Assembly (NCBI GenBank): GCA_945889365.1
Contig: CAMDBQ010000065.1
Coordinates: 1-7,586 of the forward strand
DNA length: 7,586 nucleotides
Source of the DNA: Legionella genomosp. 1
GTDB lineage: Bacteria; Pseudomonadota; Gammaproteobacteria; Legionellales; Legionellaceae
Reading direction: 5' to 3'
In this document: positions 1-4,989 of the stretch, one piece after another
Layout of the letters: every line of letters begins with the position of its first letter
Numbering within the stretch: position 1 is the first letter of the stretch
Program-made: the position numbers and the translations under genes
The notes under the pieces: generated by a model
Told to the model about the DNA's origin: nothing
The model's input: only the letters and a program-made list of their open reading frames with translations
The model's database searches: none

Positions 1-1
1 C

Positions 2-628
2 AAGCGTACCGGGGGTAAGTTGTATATGCATCTGAGGCATAACGGCAAGCGCTACAATAAGCGATCGTCTGGAAAAGCTGGACGAGGTTGCATCCCTAAT
101 CGCGTTGATATTACAGCGCGTCCTGCAATCGTTGAAACGAAGTCGCGCATTGGTGATTGGGAAGGCGATACAGTGATTAGCGCAGTCAGTAAAACGGCGT
201 TGCTTACTGTCGTTGACCGTTGTTCGAAATTCACTTTGATTAAGAAAATCGGACAGAAAACAGCTGAAAATGTGCGCGTAGCCATGACGAATAGAATGCG
301 CTTGTTACCGCATCCAGTGCACACCATAACCTACGATAACGGTATGGAGTTTGCCGCTCATCAAAAAATTTCAGACGAGCTGGGCTCAAAAGGTTATTTC
401 GCCGCGGCATATCATTCGTGGGAGCGTGGATTAAATGAACATACGAATGGTTTAATTCGACAGTACTTGCCAAAGTCTTTCGATTTTAAAGATGTGACTG
501 ATGATGAAATTCAAGCCATTGAAAATAAGCTGAATCATCGGTCGAGAAAAGTGCTACAATACAGAACACCATTTGAGGTCTTCTTTGCAGGGACTCAGTC
601 TACCGTGGGTGTTGCGCTTCAGTGTTGA
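2..628 (+). CDS. IS30-family transposase, C-terminal part (5' end outside window)
   Basis: This is the catalytic domain of a DDE transposase that moves an IS30-family insertion sequence. The frame is open from base 2, so the N-terminal helix-turn-helix part lies left of the window; about 208 codons are present, against roughly 320-380 residues in the family. Counting residues from the TTG at position 20, the catalytic triad is Asp50 (in GDWEGDT), Asp106 (in TYDNGMEF) and Glu140 (in WERGLNEHTNG). The second Asp and the Glu are separated by 33 residues, the IS30-family spacing. Other family-like blocks are GRGCIPNRVDI, ERGLNEHTNGLIRQYLPK and LNHRSRKVLQYRTPFEVF. The last codons run into what looks like the terminal inverted repeat. 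No lesion is seen in the visible part, so the gene may be intact. Confidence 0.93.
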   Translation, partial: KRTGGKLYMHLRHNGKRYNKRSSGKAGRGCIPNRVDITARPAIVETKSRIGDWEGDTVISAVSKTALLTVVDRCSKFTLIKKIGQKTAENVRVAMTNRMRLLPHPVHTITYDNGMEFAAHQKISDELGSKGYFAAAYHSWERGLNEHTNGLIRQYLPKSFDFKDVTDDEIQAIENKLNHRSRKVLQYRTPFEVFFAGTQSTVGVALQC

Positions 629-638
629 AAGGGCGACC
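611..638 (+). repeat. Putative right terminal inverted repeat of the IS30 element
   Basis: The stretch begins GTTGCGCTTC and ends GGGCGACC, with TTGAAA in the middle. Read inward from the end (minus strand) it has a GG start, a TTTCAA block and TGAAGCGCAAC. That resembles IS30-family ends as I remember them. It contains the transposase stop codon (626-628). The left repeat needed to confirm it is not in the window. Confidence 0.5.
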
Positions 639-694
639 CTGTTGTTTTTGGTGCATTTTGGTGAATAAGAATATTAACAAGGTAATGCTCGTCG

Positions 695-714
695 CTTTAG
701 CCAACAGGCTAAAG
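695..714 (+). other. Hairpin, 8-bp stem with 4-base loop
   Basis: CTTTAGCC and GGCTAAAG form a perfect 8-bp stem around the loop AACA. It lies between the IS30 end and the small exported-protein gene. The following bases are AT-rich (TTAATTAAAATT) but there is no clean T run, so it is at best a weak terminator for transcription leaving the IS. The rest of the gap 629-786 shows no gene. Confidence 0.35.
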
Positions 715-786
715 TTAATTAAAATTAGATAGTACATTTTTGTTCGCTTACCGGATAAAAAAGCTATCTTTGAATCAAGGATACGT

Positions 787-1206
787 ATGAATAACAAAAA
801 ATCTTTACTGGTCGCTCTAGCTCTCATCGGCGTTAATGCACCAATTTACGCAATGCCACCCCAGCCGGCAAAATGCCCTAGTGTTGCAAACATAAAGTCT
901 GCCGGGTTATCTTATTCATCTCTCGACACGGACGGCTACGTAGTTGCGCAATTTAATAAATACAGTACAAATGATACGTGGCTTTTTGGATTTGCGTCCA
1001 TTCAAGCAAAGTCTTCACAAGAAGCCTTAAGCATTGGGAATCAATTACTAGGAACGCTTTTTGGCTCACCCAAACCAACCCCCATTCCATCAGAAAATCT
1101 TTGGGCTTGCTTATATCAAACTAGTCAAGGTTCCTACGGTGTAGCGCTTACGCCCATTAATATGTCTGTCACAATGAAGCAATCTATCCGAGCAGCTGTT
1201 CGATAA
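787..1206 (+). CDS. Small exported protein of unknown function (DUF4949-like)
   Basis: This 139-residue protein has a clear Sec signal peptide. It starts MNNKK, followed by the hydrophobic stretch SLLVALALIGV, with a likely cleavage after Ala22 (IYA|MPP). The mature part is about 117 residues with two cysteines, Cys30 (PAKCPSV) and Cys108 (WACLY), which could form a disulfide in the periplasm or outside the cell. There are no membrane segments after the signal and no catalytic motif that I recognise. The start MPPQPAKCPSV and the overall size recall the DUF4949 family, known mostly from Legionella and of unknown function; this is from memory. The start is supported by AAGG at 777-780, six bases before the ATG. 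The gene stands alone, between an IS30 end and a strong terminator. Confidence 0.8.
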   Translation: MNNKKSLLVALALIGVNAPIYAMPPQPAKCPSVANIKSAGLSYSSLDTDGYVVAQFNKYSTNDTWLFGFASIQAKSSQEALSIGNQLLGTLFGSPKPTPIPSENLWACLYQTSQGSYGVALTPINMSVTMKQSIRAAVR

Positions 1207-1244
1207 AGCGATGACCATCTTTCTTTTTCGTCAAAAATACAAGA

Positions 1245-1278
1245 AAAAATAACTGAGCCGATTGACTCAGTTATTTTT
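1245..1278 (+). terminator. Rho-independent terminator, probably bidirectional
   Basis: A perfect 13-bp stem (AAAAATAACTGAG paired with CTCAGTTATTTTT) encloses the 8-base loop CCGATTGA. The stem ends in a T run on the plus strand and an A run on the 5' side, so it would work in both directions. It lies 38 bp after the stop of the small exported-protein gene. Confidence 0.85.
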
Positions 1279-1306
1279 GGTATATGTTGTCAAGTAAATA
1301 TATACT
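1277..1306 (+). promoter_or_regulatory. Candidate promoter of the broken kinase gene
   Basis: TTGGTA (1277-1282) and TATACT (1301-1306) are separated by 18 bp. The -10 matches TATAAT at five of six positions; the -35 matches TTGACA at four. The -10 lies inside the first of two palindromic repeats, so a protein bound there would block this promoter. Judged by eye only. Confidence 0.4.
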
Positions 1307-1324
1307 GCAGTAAATATTTACTGC
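1293..1324. repeat. Tandem pair of palindromic 16-bp repeats, likely operator
   Basis: Two adjacent copies, AGTAAATATATACTGC (1293-1308) and AGTAAATATTTACTGC (1309-1324), differ at one base. The second copy forms a perfect 18-bp palindrome with the preceding GCAG stub (1307-1324). The first copy is nearly palindromic. The pair lies 38 bp before the kinase start codon and overlaps the candidate promoter. This layout fits two dimers of a repressor binding side by side; the regulator is unknown. Confidence 0.6.
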
Positions 1325-1362
1325 TCACCCAGTCCAGATTTTAACTACAGAAGGCGTAACTC

Positions 1363-2044
1363 ATGATCTTGATTTTTATTGCAGGAGCCTCTGGTTCTGG
1401 AAAAACAAAGTTAACCACGATGCTCGTTGAGCGGCTTAATCAATTGGGAAAAACCAGTCAGGCGCTATCAATAGACGATTATTTCGTTGAAATACCAGAC
1501 GGAGTTGATATTAACTATTATCGCACGCATACCAATTTCGCCGAGTTGAAAATGATTGATGTACCCTTGCTAAAAAATCATTTAATGGCATTGCACAATT
1601 GAGAAACCATTAGCAAACCTGTATTTGATTTCCCCACTAATCGCCGTTTGAATACTGAAACGATATCTCCACCTGATTTTTTGGTTATTGAGGGAACATT
1701 TGCTTTATCCATCAATGAACGTGGCTGAAATTACGGGTAAATCCATCGGATATAGTGTTCAGGCTGAGTACTGGAATATTTTAAATAGCCGTATTGCCCG
1801 TGACGAAAAAGAGCGCAACCGACAACTAATCGACGTCTTGCGTGAAGAAGGAAAATACCTTGGCCCCGCATTTTTTGATGTGATGGCAAAAAGCAAGAAC
1901 GGCGTTGATATCGACGTGCTGAATGATCCTCAGTTGGACAACACCAAACCGCATCCGTTGGTATGTGCTGTAGATGAAATTGTTTCTGCTTTGGAAGCAA
2001 AACAAGGGATAACCAGCTGCTCTAATATTTGTATGAACCGGTAA
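1363..2044 (+). pseudogene. Uridine-kinase/phosphoribulokinase-like P-loop kinase, broken
   Basis: The first 79 codons encode a nucleoside-kinase-like N-terminus. There is a Walker A motif GASGSGKT at residues 8-15 and then SIDDYF (36-41), the DD-Y block seen in uridine kinases, followed by YYRTHTNFAEL. A TGA at 1600-1602 stops the frame. The same frame then continues with ETISKPVFDFP and FLVIEGTFAL, the family's later conserved strand, until a second stop at 1726-1728. Homologous-looking sequence continues in the next frame: SRIARDEKERNR, the arginine-rich lid (R-x-x-RD), then GPAFFDVMAKSKNGVDIDVL and a C-terminal end at 2044. So there is one nonsense change and one frameshift around 1711-1726. 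The start is supported by AAGG at 1351-1354. The full product would be about 225 residues, normal for the family. The substrate cannot be told. Confidence 0.75.
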
Positions 2045-2056
2045 TCAATACCGGTT
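2036..2056. other. Hairpin between convergent gene ends
   Basis: AACCGGT and ACCGGTT form a perfect 7-bp stem around the loop AATCAAT. The left arm overlaps the last codons of the kinase pseudogene, and the hairpin sits between it and the end of the repressor gene on the other strand. No T run follows on either strand, so a terminator role is only possible. Confidence 0.35.
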
Positions 2057-2112
2057 ATAAACTAGCGCAGCACACGCATTCCTTAAATCAGCGCCCTTTC
2101 AACTCTAGATAT

Positions 2113-2793
2113 TTACAAATACCGCCGCTGCTCCACAACAACCCCACAAACCACAGCCTCATCCCCACCCTTCACATTAACCGTAGCCCACAGCTCATTG
2201 CTAGCCAGCAACTGAAACAAACACCCCTCAGCTTCACCATACTTCCGCAACACAGTCTGTTTCTTCGCGGGGAAATAAGCCAGCACATGATCACCCGGGT
2301 TCGGTGCACGTTCAGCATCAACGATAATCAGATCACTTGAGTTAAACTCCGGTTGCATGCTGGTGTCTTCAACCGTGAGGGCAAACAAACAAGCAGTCGC
2401 ATGGGACTTGTTGAATTGATCCACCACCACGGCTTTTTCACGGGCATCAGATAACAGGGATTGTTCCGCATTGGATTGCATCAATTCTTTTGCATGGGGT
2501 GCTTCTTTCATCATGAGGACTGGAATAAAGCGCGAGCCACCGCTTCGGGTTAGTGATAACTCACCTTCCGGGCTGTCAGTCAGGCATAAGATGTAGGAGG
2601 CGGAAACGTGTAGTTCGCCTGCCAAGAGCTTGGCTTCAATAGGGCCGGGGCTTCGGGTGCCATGCTCCCAGTTGCTAATTCTTGCGGCAGATAAAGTTCC
2701 TATCCGTGCGGACAGCTCTTTGATGGTGATCCCTACTGCTTTTCTGGATTTGCTAATGCGGTTACCGATTTGTTTTCTGATATCCATAGTCAT
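2113..2793 (-). CDS. XRE/S24 LexA-like phage-type repressor (PrpA-like)
   Basis: This 226-residue protein is a two-domain transcriptional repressor. Residues 5-65 form an XRE-type helix-turn-helix (KAVGITIKELSARIG, then ARISNWEHGTRSPG). Residues 125-222 form an S24/LexA-like peptidase fold with the likely nucleophile Ser145 (EDTSMQPEF), then DLIIVD, NPGDHVLA and the likely general base Lys184 (TVLRKYG). The 39-residue Ser-Lys spacing fits the family. Such proteins repress a divergent mobile-element operon and are inactivated by RecA-stimulated self-cleavage. However, no Ala-Gly cleavage pair is visible in the linker (about 80-115). The gene faces away from an LvrA-like gene across a 190-bp AT-rich gap, which matches the prpA-lvrA arrangement I recall from Legionella integrative elements. 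The start at 2793 has GAG five bases upstream; Met3 is an alternative. Confidence 0.88.
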   Translation of the reverse strand: MTMDIRKQIGNRISKSRKAVGITIKELSARIGTLSAARISNWEHGTRSPGPIEAKLLAGELHVSASYILCLTDSPEGELSLTRSGGSRFIPVLMMKEAPHAKELMQSNAEQSLLSDAREKAVVVDQFNKSHATACLFALTVEDTSMQPEFNSSDLIIVDAERAPNPGDHVLAYFPAKKQTVLRKYGEAEGCLFQLLASNELWATVNVKGGDEAVVCGVVVEQRRYL

Positions 2794-2850
2794 TCTATCT
2801 CAAATTAATTTAAAAAACCCATTAACAAAGAAACTTTATGTTTTAAAATT

Positions 2851-2882
2851 AACACTTAAACAACGATATGTTTTTTAGTGTT
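2851..2882. promoter_or_regulatory. Imperfect inverted repeat in the divergent control region
   Basis: AACACTTAAACA (2851-2862) and TGTTTTTTAGTGTT (2869-2882) are inverted copies. All 12 bases of the left arm pair, with two extra T in the right arm, around the spacer ACGATA. A further TGTTTT/AAAACA pair overlaps it on the right. It sits in the middle of the 190-bp gap between the repressor and the LvrA-like gene, where an operator for the repressor is expected. Binding by that repressor is inference. Confidence 0.45.
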
Positions 2883-2922
2883 TATCTAAAACAATCATGG
2901 ATCTCATATTTGATTCAAATCG

Positions 2923-2952
2923 TTGTAATGGTAACACGGAATTAATCATTAT
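2923..2952 (+). promoter_or_regulatory. Candidate promoter of the LvrA-like gene
   Basis: TTGTAA (2923-2928) and CATTAT (2947-2952) are 18 bp apart, ending about 30 bp before the ATG at 2984. AGGA at 2972-2975 is the ribosome binding site. The match is moderate and judged by eye. Confidence 0.35.
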
Positions 2953-2983
2953 GTAACTAAATTTTCACTTTAGGATAACAGCA

Positions 2984-3337
2984 ATGGAATACATGAAAAT
3001 CAACTACGAGGAACTGTCTGCATTGCGCGGCTTTCCTCATCTAGAACGCCTGCTCTATCTCACCGGGATTAAGCCTAAGCCTTATATCGATTACCGCACA
3101 GGAATTGTTGGCTTGGCCCGGGGTATTAGCTGCCAGTCATTGGCTGAGGAGTTATATGTTGAGCCACACCAAGGTATCAAAAGCGGTAGTCCTAGCAAAG
3201 ATCAAATTCGACGTGCACTCAAAGGGCTCGAAACGGCTGGACTTTTGCGTATCCAATCCATGGATTGGAAGCTTGTTTTTCACTGTTTATTGGTTACGTT
3301 GACCCCTTTTCTCAATTACATTGTGTTATTTTTGTAA
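2984..3337 (+). CDS. LvrA-like winged-helix protein, probably truncated at its C-terminus
   Basis: The open frame gives 117 residues. It begins MEYMKINYEELSALRGFPHL and continues with LLYLTGIKPKPYIDYRTGIVG, ISCQSLAEELYVEPHQG and SPSKDQIRRALKGLETAGLL. The last block looks like the recognition helix and wing of a small DNA-binding domain. As far as I can recall, this resembles LvrA of the Legionella lvr/ICE control region. It is divergent from a phage-type repressor, as lvrA is from prpA. The last 13 or so residues (TLTPFLNYIVLFL) are hydrophobic, look unlike the rest, and are encoded largely by the antisense of the neighbouring nucleotidyltransferase tail (26-bp overlap, 3312-3337). The natural C-terminus was probably lost when the two modules were joined near 3295-3312. 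AGGA eight bases before the ATG supports the start; the ATG at 2993 is an alternative. Confidence 0.65.
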   Translation: MEYMKINYEELSALRGFPHLERLLYLTGIKPKPYIDYRTGIVGLARGISCQSLAEELYVEPHQGIKSGSPSKDQIRRALKGLETAGLLRIQSMDWKLVFHCLLVTLTPFLNYIVLFL

Positions 3338-4016
3338 TCGTTTCAAGCAAAAGAGCTATTCGTCCATTTGATAAAGCACGATAATAATTCATATGCCCAG
3401 GTAAAGCGTCGTGAAATTTTCGATCTTGGTTTAATCGGTTAAAGGACTGCACAAGATATTTTTTTAACACCTGATCGGCTTGAGCAACCTCATCAACCAA
3501 CTCTGGACGACCATCTATCACTGAAATAATGTCTTCAAAATCATGACTGGCTAAATAATCATTATTTCCACGACCAGCAAACGCCTCAAGCTTCGTGGCT
3601 AAAAAATATGGCGCGGTAACCACTTTGATTGTCAGATCGTCAGCTATCACGTGGTCTTTAGCATGCTGTATCGCGGCCTTGTACCAACGATTTCCAAAAC
3701 CCAATATTTTTTCATCTGTTGGCATCACATCCAAAACAACATTTTCATATTGCCATCTACACATTACCCCACTGAAAATATCTCGCTTGAAACCTTGTGA
3801 TTCCAGTTTTTTCTCAATTTGTCTGTAGTCGCCAGACGTAATCACATCAACGATACAATCAACATCCAATGTGTAACGCACATCAGGTGCTGCTTTATCT
3901 GTAATGAAAAGTGCTGTAGTAGAGCCACCTAAAAAGACAACCTCATCACGCAAGGAACCCAGTTTGGTTGCAATAAATTGCAACATCCGTAAATTTGCAA
4001 GACTGATACTATCCAT
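3312..4016 (-). CDS. AbiEii-like nucleotidyltransferase, candidate toxin
   Basis: This 234-residue protein has the signature of the minimal nucleotidyltransferase fold. It carries VFLGGSTTALFITD with the GGS turn at 30-32, LDVDCIV with Asp51 and Asp53 as the metal-binding pair, and LDVMPTD with Asp96 as a probable third carboxylate. Then come FLATKLEAF and a charged FED block (159-162), typical of AbiEii/AbiGii-type proteins. Members of that group act as toxins of type IV toxin-antitoxin and phage-abortive systems; known ones transfer nucleotides to RNA or bind GTP. It is shorter than AbiEii (about 300 residues). It is the second gene of an operon: its ATG lies inside the end of the winged-helix gene (8-bp overlap, 4009-4016), with AAGG seven bases upstream. 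An ordinary nucleotidyltransferase-like (DUF6036-type) protein without toxicity is the alternative. Confidence 0.75.
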   Translation of the reverse strand: MDSISLANLRMLQFIATKLGSLRDEVVFLGGSTTALFITDKAAPDVRYTLDVDCIVDVITSGDYRQIEKKLESQGFKRDIFSGVMCRWQYENVVLDVMPTDEKILGFGNRWYKAAIQHAKDHVIADDLTIKVVTAPYFLATKLEAFAGRGNNDYLASHDFEDIISVIDGRPELVDEVAQADQVLKKYLVQSFNRLNQDRKFHDALPGHMNYYRALSNGRIALLLETITKITQCN

Positions 4017-4536
4017 TATTTAACCTTTCTTTCAATAATTGTATTGCGAGATTCCGCTCCCGTGGTCTTCCTTGCCGAATCACATCCACAAGCACTAATA
4101 ATTCGTAAAATAGTTCATCAGGCTCCATTTGCAAAGCCTTGGTTACCGCAGGGTGAATAGGTTCCAGTGCTACCCCTTTATGCTCGCCACGAGCATCGGG
4201 CCAAACTGGAACAAGATCATTACCTAGCGCAATTTTATCCTTAAACAAAGGCGCCCCGGTGCTGGTTGGAATACCGCGTGTTACCGCACCTAAATGCACA
4301 GGAAATATATATTTAACAGAATGCACTAAAAATTCTTCAGCAGCCCCCAAGATTGGGACGAAATTTACTTCATCCGCTGATATCCTTAGTAAGCCCGCAG
4401 TAATCAATCGTTTAATCCCAGCATTAATTTCAGACAAGCTGATTTGCAGTGCACGAGCCAGTTTGCGCTGAGACCATGCTTTCTCTGGAGCCGCCAAAAG
4501 CTTTAGCAAGATCATGCAATCTTGAGCCTTTATCAT
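4009..4536 (-). CDS. Winged-helix protein, candidate AbiEi-like antitoxin and autorepressor
   Basis: This 175-residue protein has an N-terminal winged helix-turn-helix (about residues 5-60: WSQRKLARALQISLSEINAGIKRLITAGLL, described here in parts: helix QRKLARAL, recognition helix SLSEINAGIKRL, wing LLRISADEVNF). The remainder has no motif I recognise and ends with a charged helix RPRERNLAIQLLKERL. In AbiEi antitoxins an N-terminal winged helix binds the operator and a C-terminal domain neutralises the toxin; the order here, regulator first and nucleotidyltransferase second with overlapping ends, is the same. It is about the size of AbiEi. The start is supported by AGAGGA four bases before the ATG and a TATAAT box 34 bp upstream. 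A 26-bp palindrome just beyond that box is the obvious autoregulation site. No lesion is seen. Confidence 0.7.
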   Translation of the reverse strand: MIKAQDCMILLKLLAAPEKAWSQRKLARALQISLSEINAGIKRLITAGLLRISADEVNFVPILGAAEEFLVHSVKYIFPVHLGAVTRGIPTSTGAPLFKDKIALGNDLVPVWPDARGEHKGVALEPIHPAVTKALQMEPDELFYELLVLVDVIRQGRPRERNLAIQLLKERLNNG

Positions 4537-4569
4537 GATGTCCTCTGCAATTTACCTCTGGTAAGTTTC

Positions 4570-4575
4570 ATTATA
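4570..4575 (-). promoter_or_regulatory. -10 box of the winged-helix/nucleotidyltransferase operon
   Basis: The minus strand reads TGTATAATG here, a perfect TATAAT. Seventeen bases upstream (about 4593-4598) there is no good TTGACA; the -35 region instead lies within a perfect palindrome. This suggests tight control by a bound repressor. The ATG follows 34 bp downstream at 4536. Confidence 0.6.
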
Positions 4576-4578
4576 CAC

Positions 4579-4612
4579 CATGCGTTCGCTGTTCGCGAAC
4601 AGCGAACGTATG
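4579..4612. promoter_or_regulatory. 26-bp perfect palindrome, likely operator
   Basis: Positions 4583-4608 are a perfect palindrome centred between 4595 and 4596; each half is CGTTCGCTGTTCG or its complement. With one mismatched pair the symmetry extends to 4579-4612 (CAT ... ATG at the edges). Each half carries TTCGC twice or nearly so, suggesting multiple protein contacts. It covers the -35 region of the operon promoter, so a bound protein would shut the promoter off. The likely binder is the winged-helix product of the first gene; that is inference. Confidence 0.75.
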
Positions 4613-4709
4613 AAAATCCATGTAACTGGTTCAAGCGTCACAAATAGTCATTTTTAACTGATTATTTCATAAAGTAGATAATCGCTACACTGTAGCAGAT
4701 TTGTAACAA

Positions 4710-4890
4710 CCACACGATGTTGGCGTGATCAACCTTCAAGCCACGTTCGGACGCCAGCTCTTCTATGTCACGGTAGATTAATGCGCAGGCTACATACATA
4801 CCAGCGAACCAGCATTAAAATCATCTCTTGTTTAAAATGGCGCTGTTTAAAACTGATCTTTGGATACCCCTGCTCGGTTTCAATGATCTA
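4710..4890 (-). pseudogene. IS6-family transposase N-terminal fragment, frameshifted
   Basis: On the minus strand, one frame reads QGYPKISFKQRHF then KQEMILMLVRWYV. After a shift, the next frame reads ACALIYRDIEELASERG then LKVDHANIV. Joined, this matches the start of IS6-family transposases (F-x-x-R-H-F ... RWYVxYxLSYRDIEEL ... ERGLxVDHxTI). The shift coincides with a short duplication, TATGTATGTA on the minus strand (plus 4791-4800), an apparent 4-bp insertion. An in-frame TAG (plus 4888-4890) precedes the fragment and the proper start is not recognisable. The catalytic DDE domain is missing. It makes no functional product. Confidence 0.75.
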
Positions 4891-4912
4891 ATTATAGGCA
4901 TGAACATGACTT

Positions 4913-4926
4913 TTTGCGACAGAACC
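4913..4926 (-). repeat. IS6-family terminal inverted repeat
   Basis: The minus strand reads GGTTCTGTCGCAAA, which differs at one base of 14 from GGTTCTGTTGCAAA, the end sequence I recall for IS257-type IS6 members. It lies just outside the transposase fragment, in the right orientation, and marks the cvpA-side border of the scar. Confidence 0.65.
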
Positions 4927-4937
4927 CAAATTCATAA

Positions 4938-4957
4938 CGGAACCGATGAAGGTTCCG
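4938..4957 (-). terminator. Hairpin after cvpA, possible weak terminator
   Basis: CGGAACC and GGTTCCG form a perfect 7-bp stem around a 6-base loop, 32 bp after the cvpA stop. On the minus strand it is followed by TTATGAATTT, which is not a proper T run. It is the only structure available to end the housekeeping operon before the IS6 scar. Confidence 0.4.
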
Positions 4958-4989
4958 AGGATGCAAGCCAATTTTTTTCAAAGCGAATA

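Larger units (their letters stand above)
1..638 (+). mobile_element. IS30-family insertion sequence, right part
   Basis: The segment consists of the IS30 transposase and its likely right terminal repeat. The left end is outside the window, so neither element length nor target duplication can be checked. The right boundary near 638 is inferred from the position of the stop codon and the IS30-like end sequence. Confidence 0.7.
4686..4926 (-). mobile_element. IS6-family insertion sequence remnant, internally deleted
   Basis: This is a scar of about 240 bp from an element that is normally about 800 bp. Its left end on the minus strand is well preserved (see the repeat at 4913-4926), and it holds the N-terminal part of the transposase. 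The right end is only tentative: reading inward from 4686 on the plus strand, 8 of 14 positions match the left repeat (CACTGTAGCAGA region). The middle and C-terminal half of the transposase are gone. No 8-bp target duplication is visible. The gap between the palindrome and this scar (4613-4685) shows nothing I can name. Confidence 0.6.

Noticed and set aside
52..327. Open frame of 91 codons on the minus strand
   Set aside because: It lies antisense to the conserved catalytic core of the IS30 transposase and its translation has no recognisable motif.
646..663. Direct repeat TTTTGGTG separated by CA after the IS30 end
   Set aside because: Short, T/G-rich and low in complexity; only two copies and not at a position expected for a target duplication.
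1600..1602. TGA in the kinase gene as a selenocysteine or readthrough codon
   Set aside because: The family has no selenocysteine there, no hairpin is apparent right after it, and a separate frameshift downstream shows that the gene is simply broken.
1731..2000. Open frame of 89 codons on the minus strand under the kinase pseudogene
   Set aside because: The plus strand carries kinase-family motifs over the same bases; the minus frame has none and no ribosome site.
3105..3302. Second plus-strand frame inside the LvrA-like gene
   Set aside because: It is fully inside a better supported frame with its own ribosome site; no motif is seen.
4613..4685. Possible extra coding remnant between the palindrome and the IS6 scar
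   Set aside because: All minus-strand frames are short and match nothing I know; no start or ribosome site is present.
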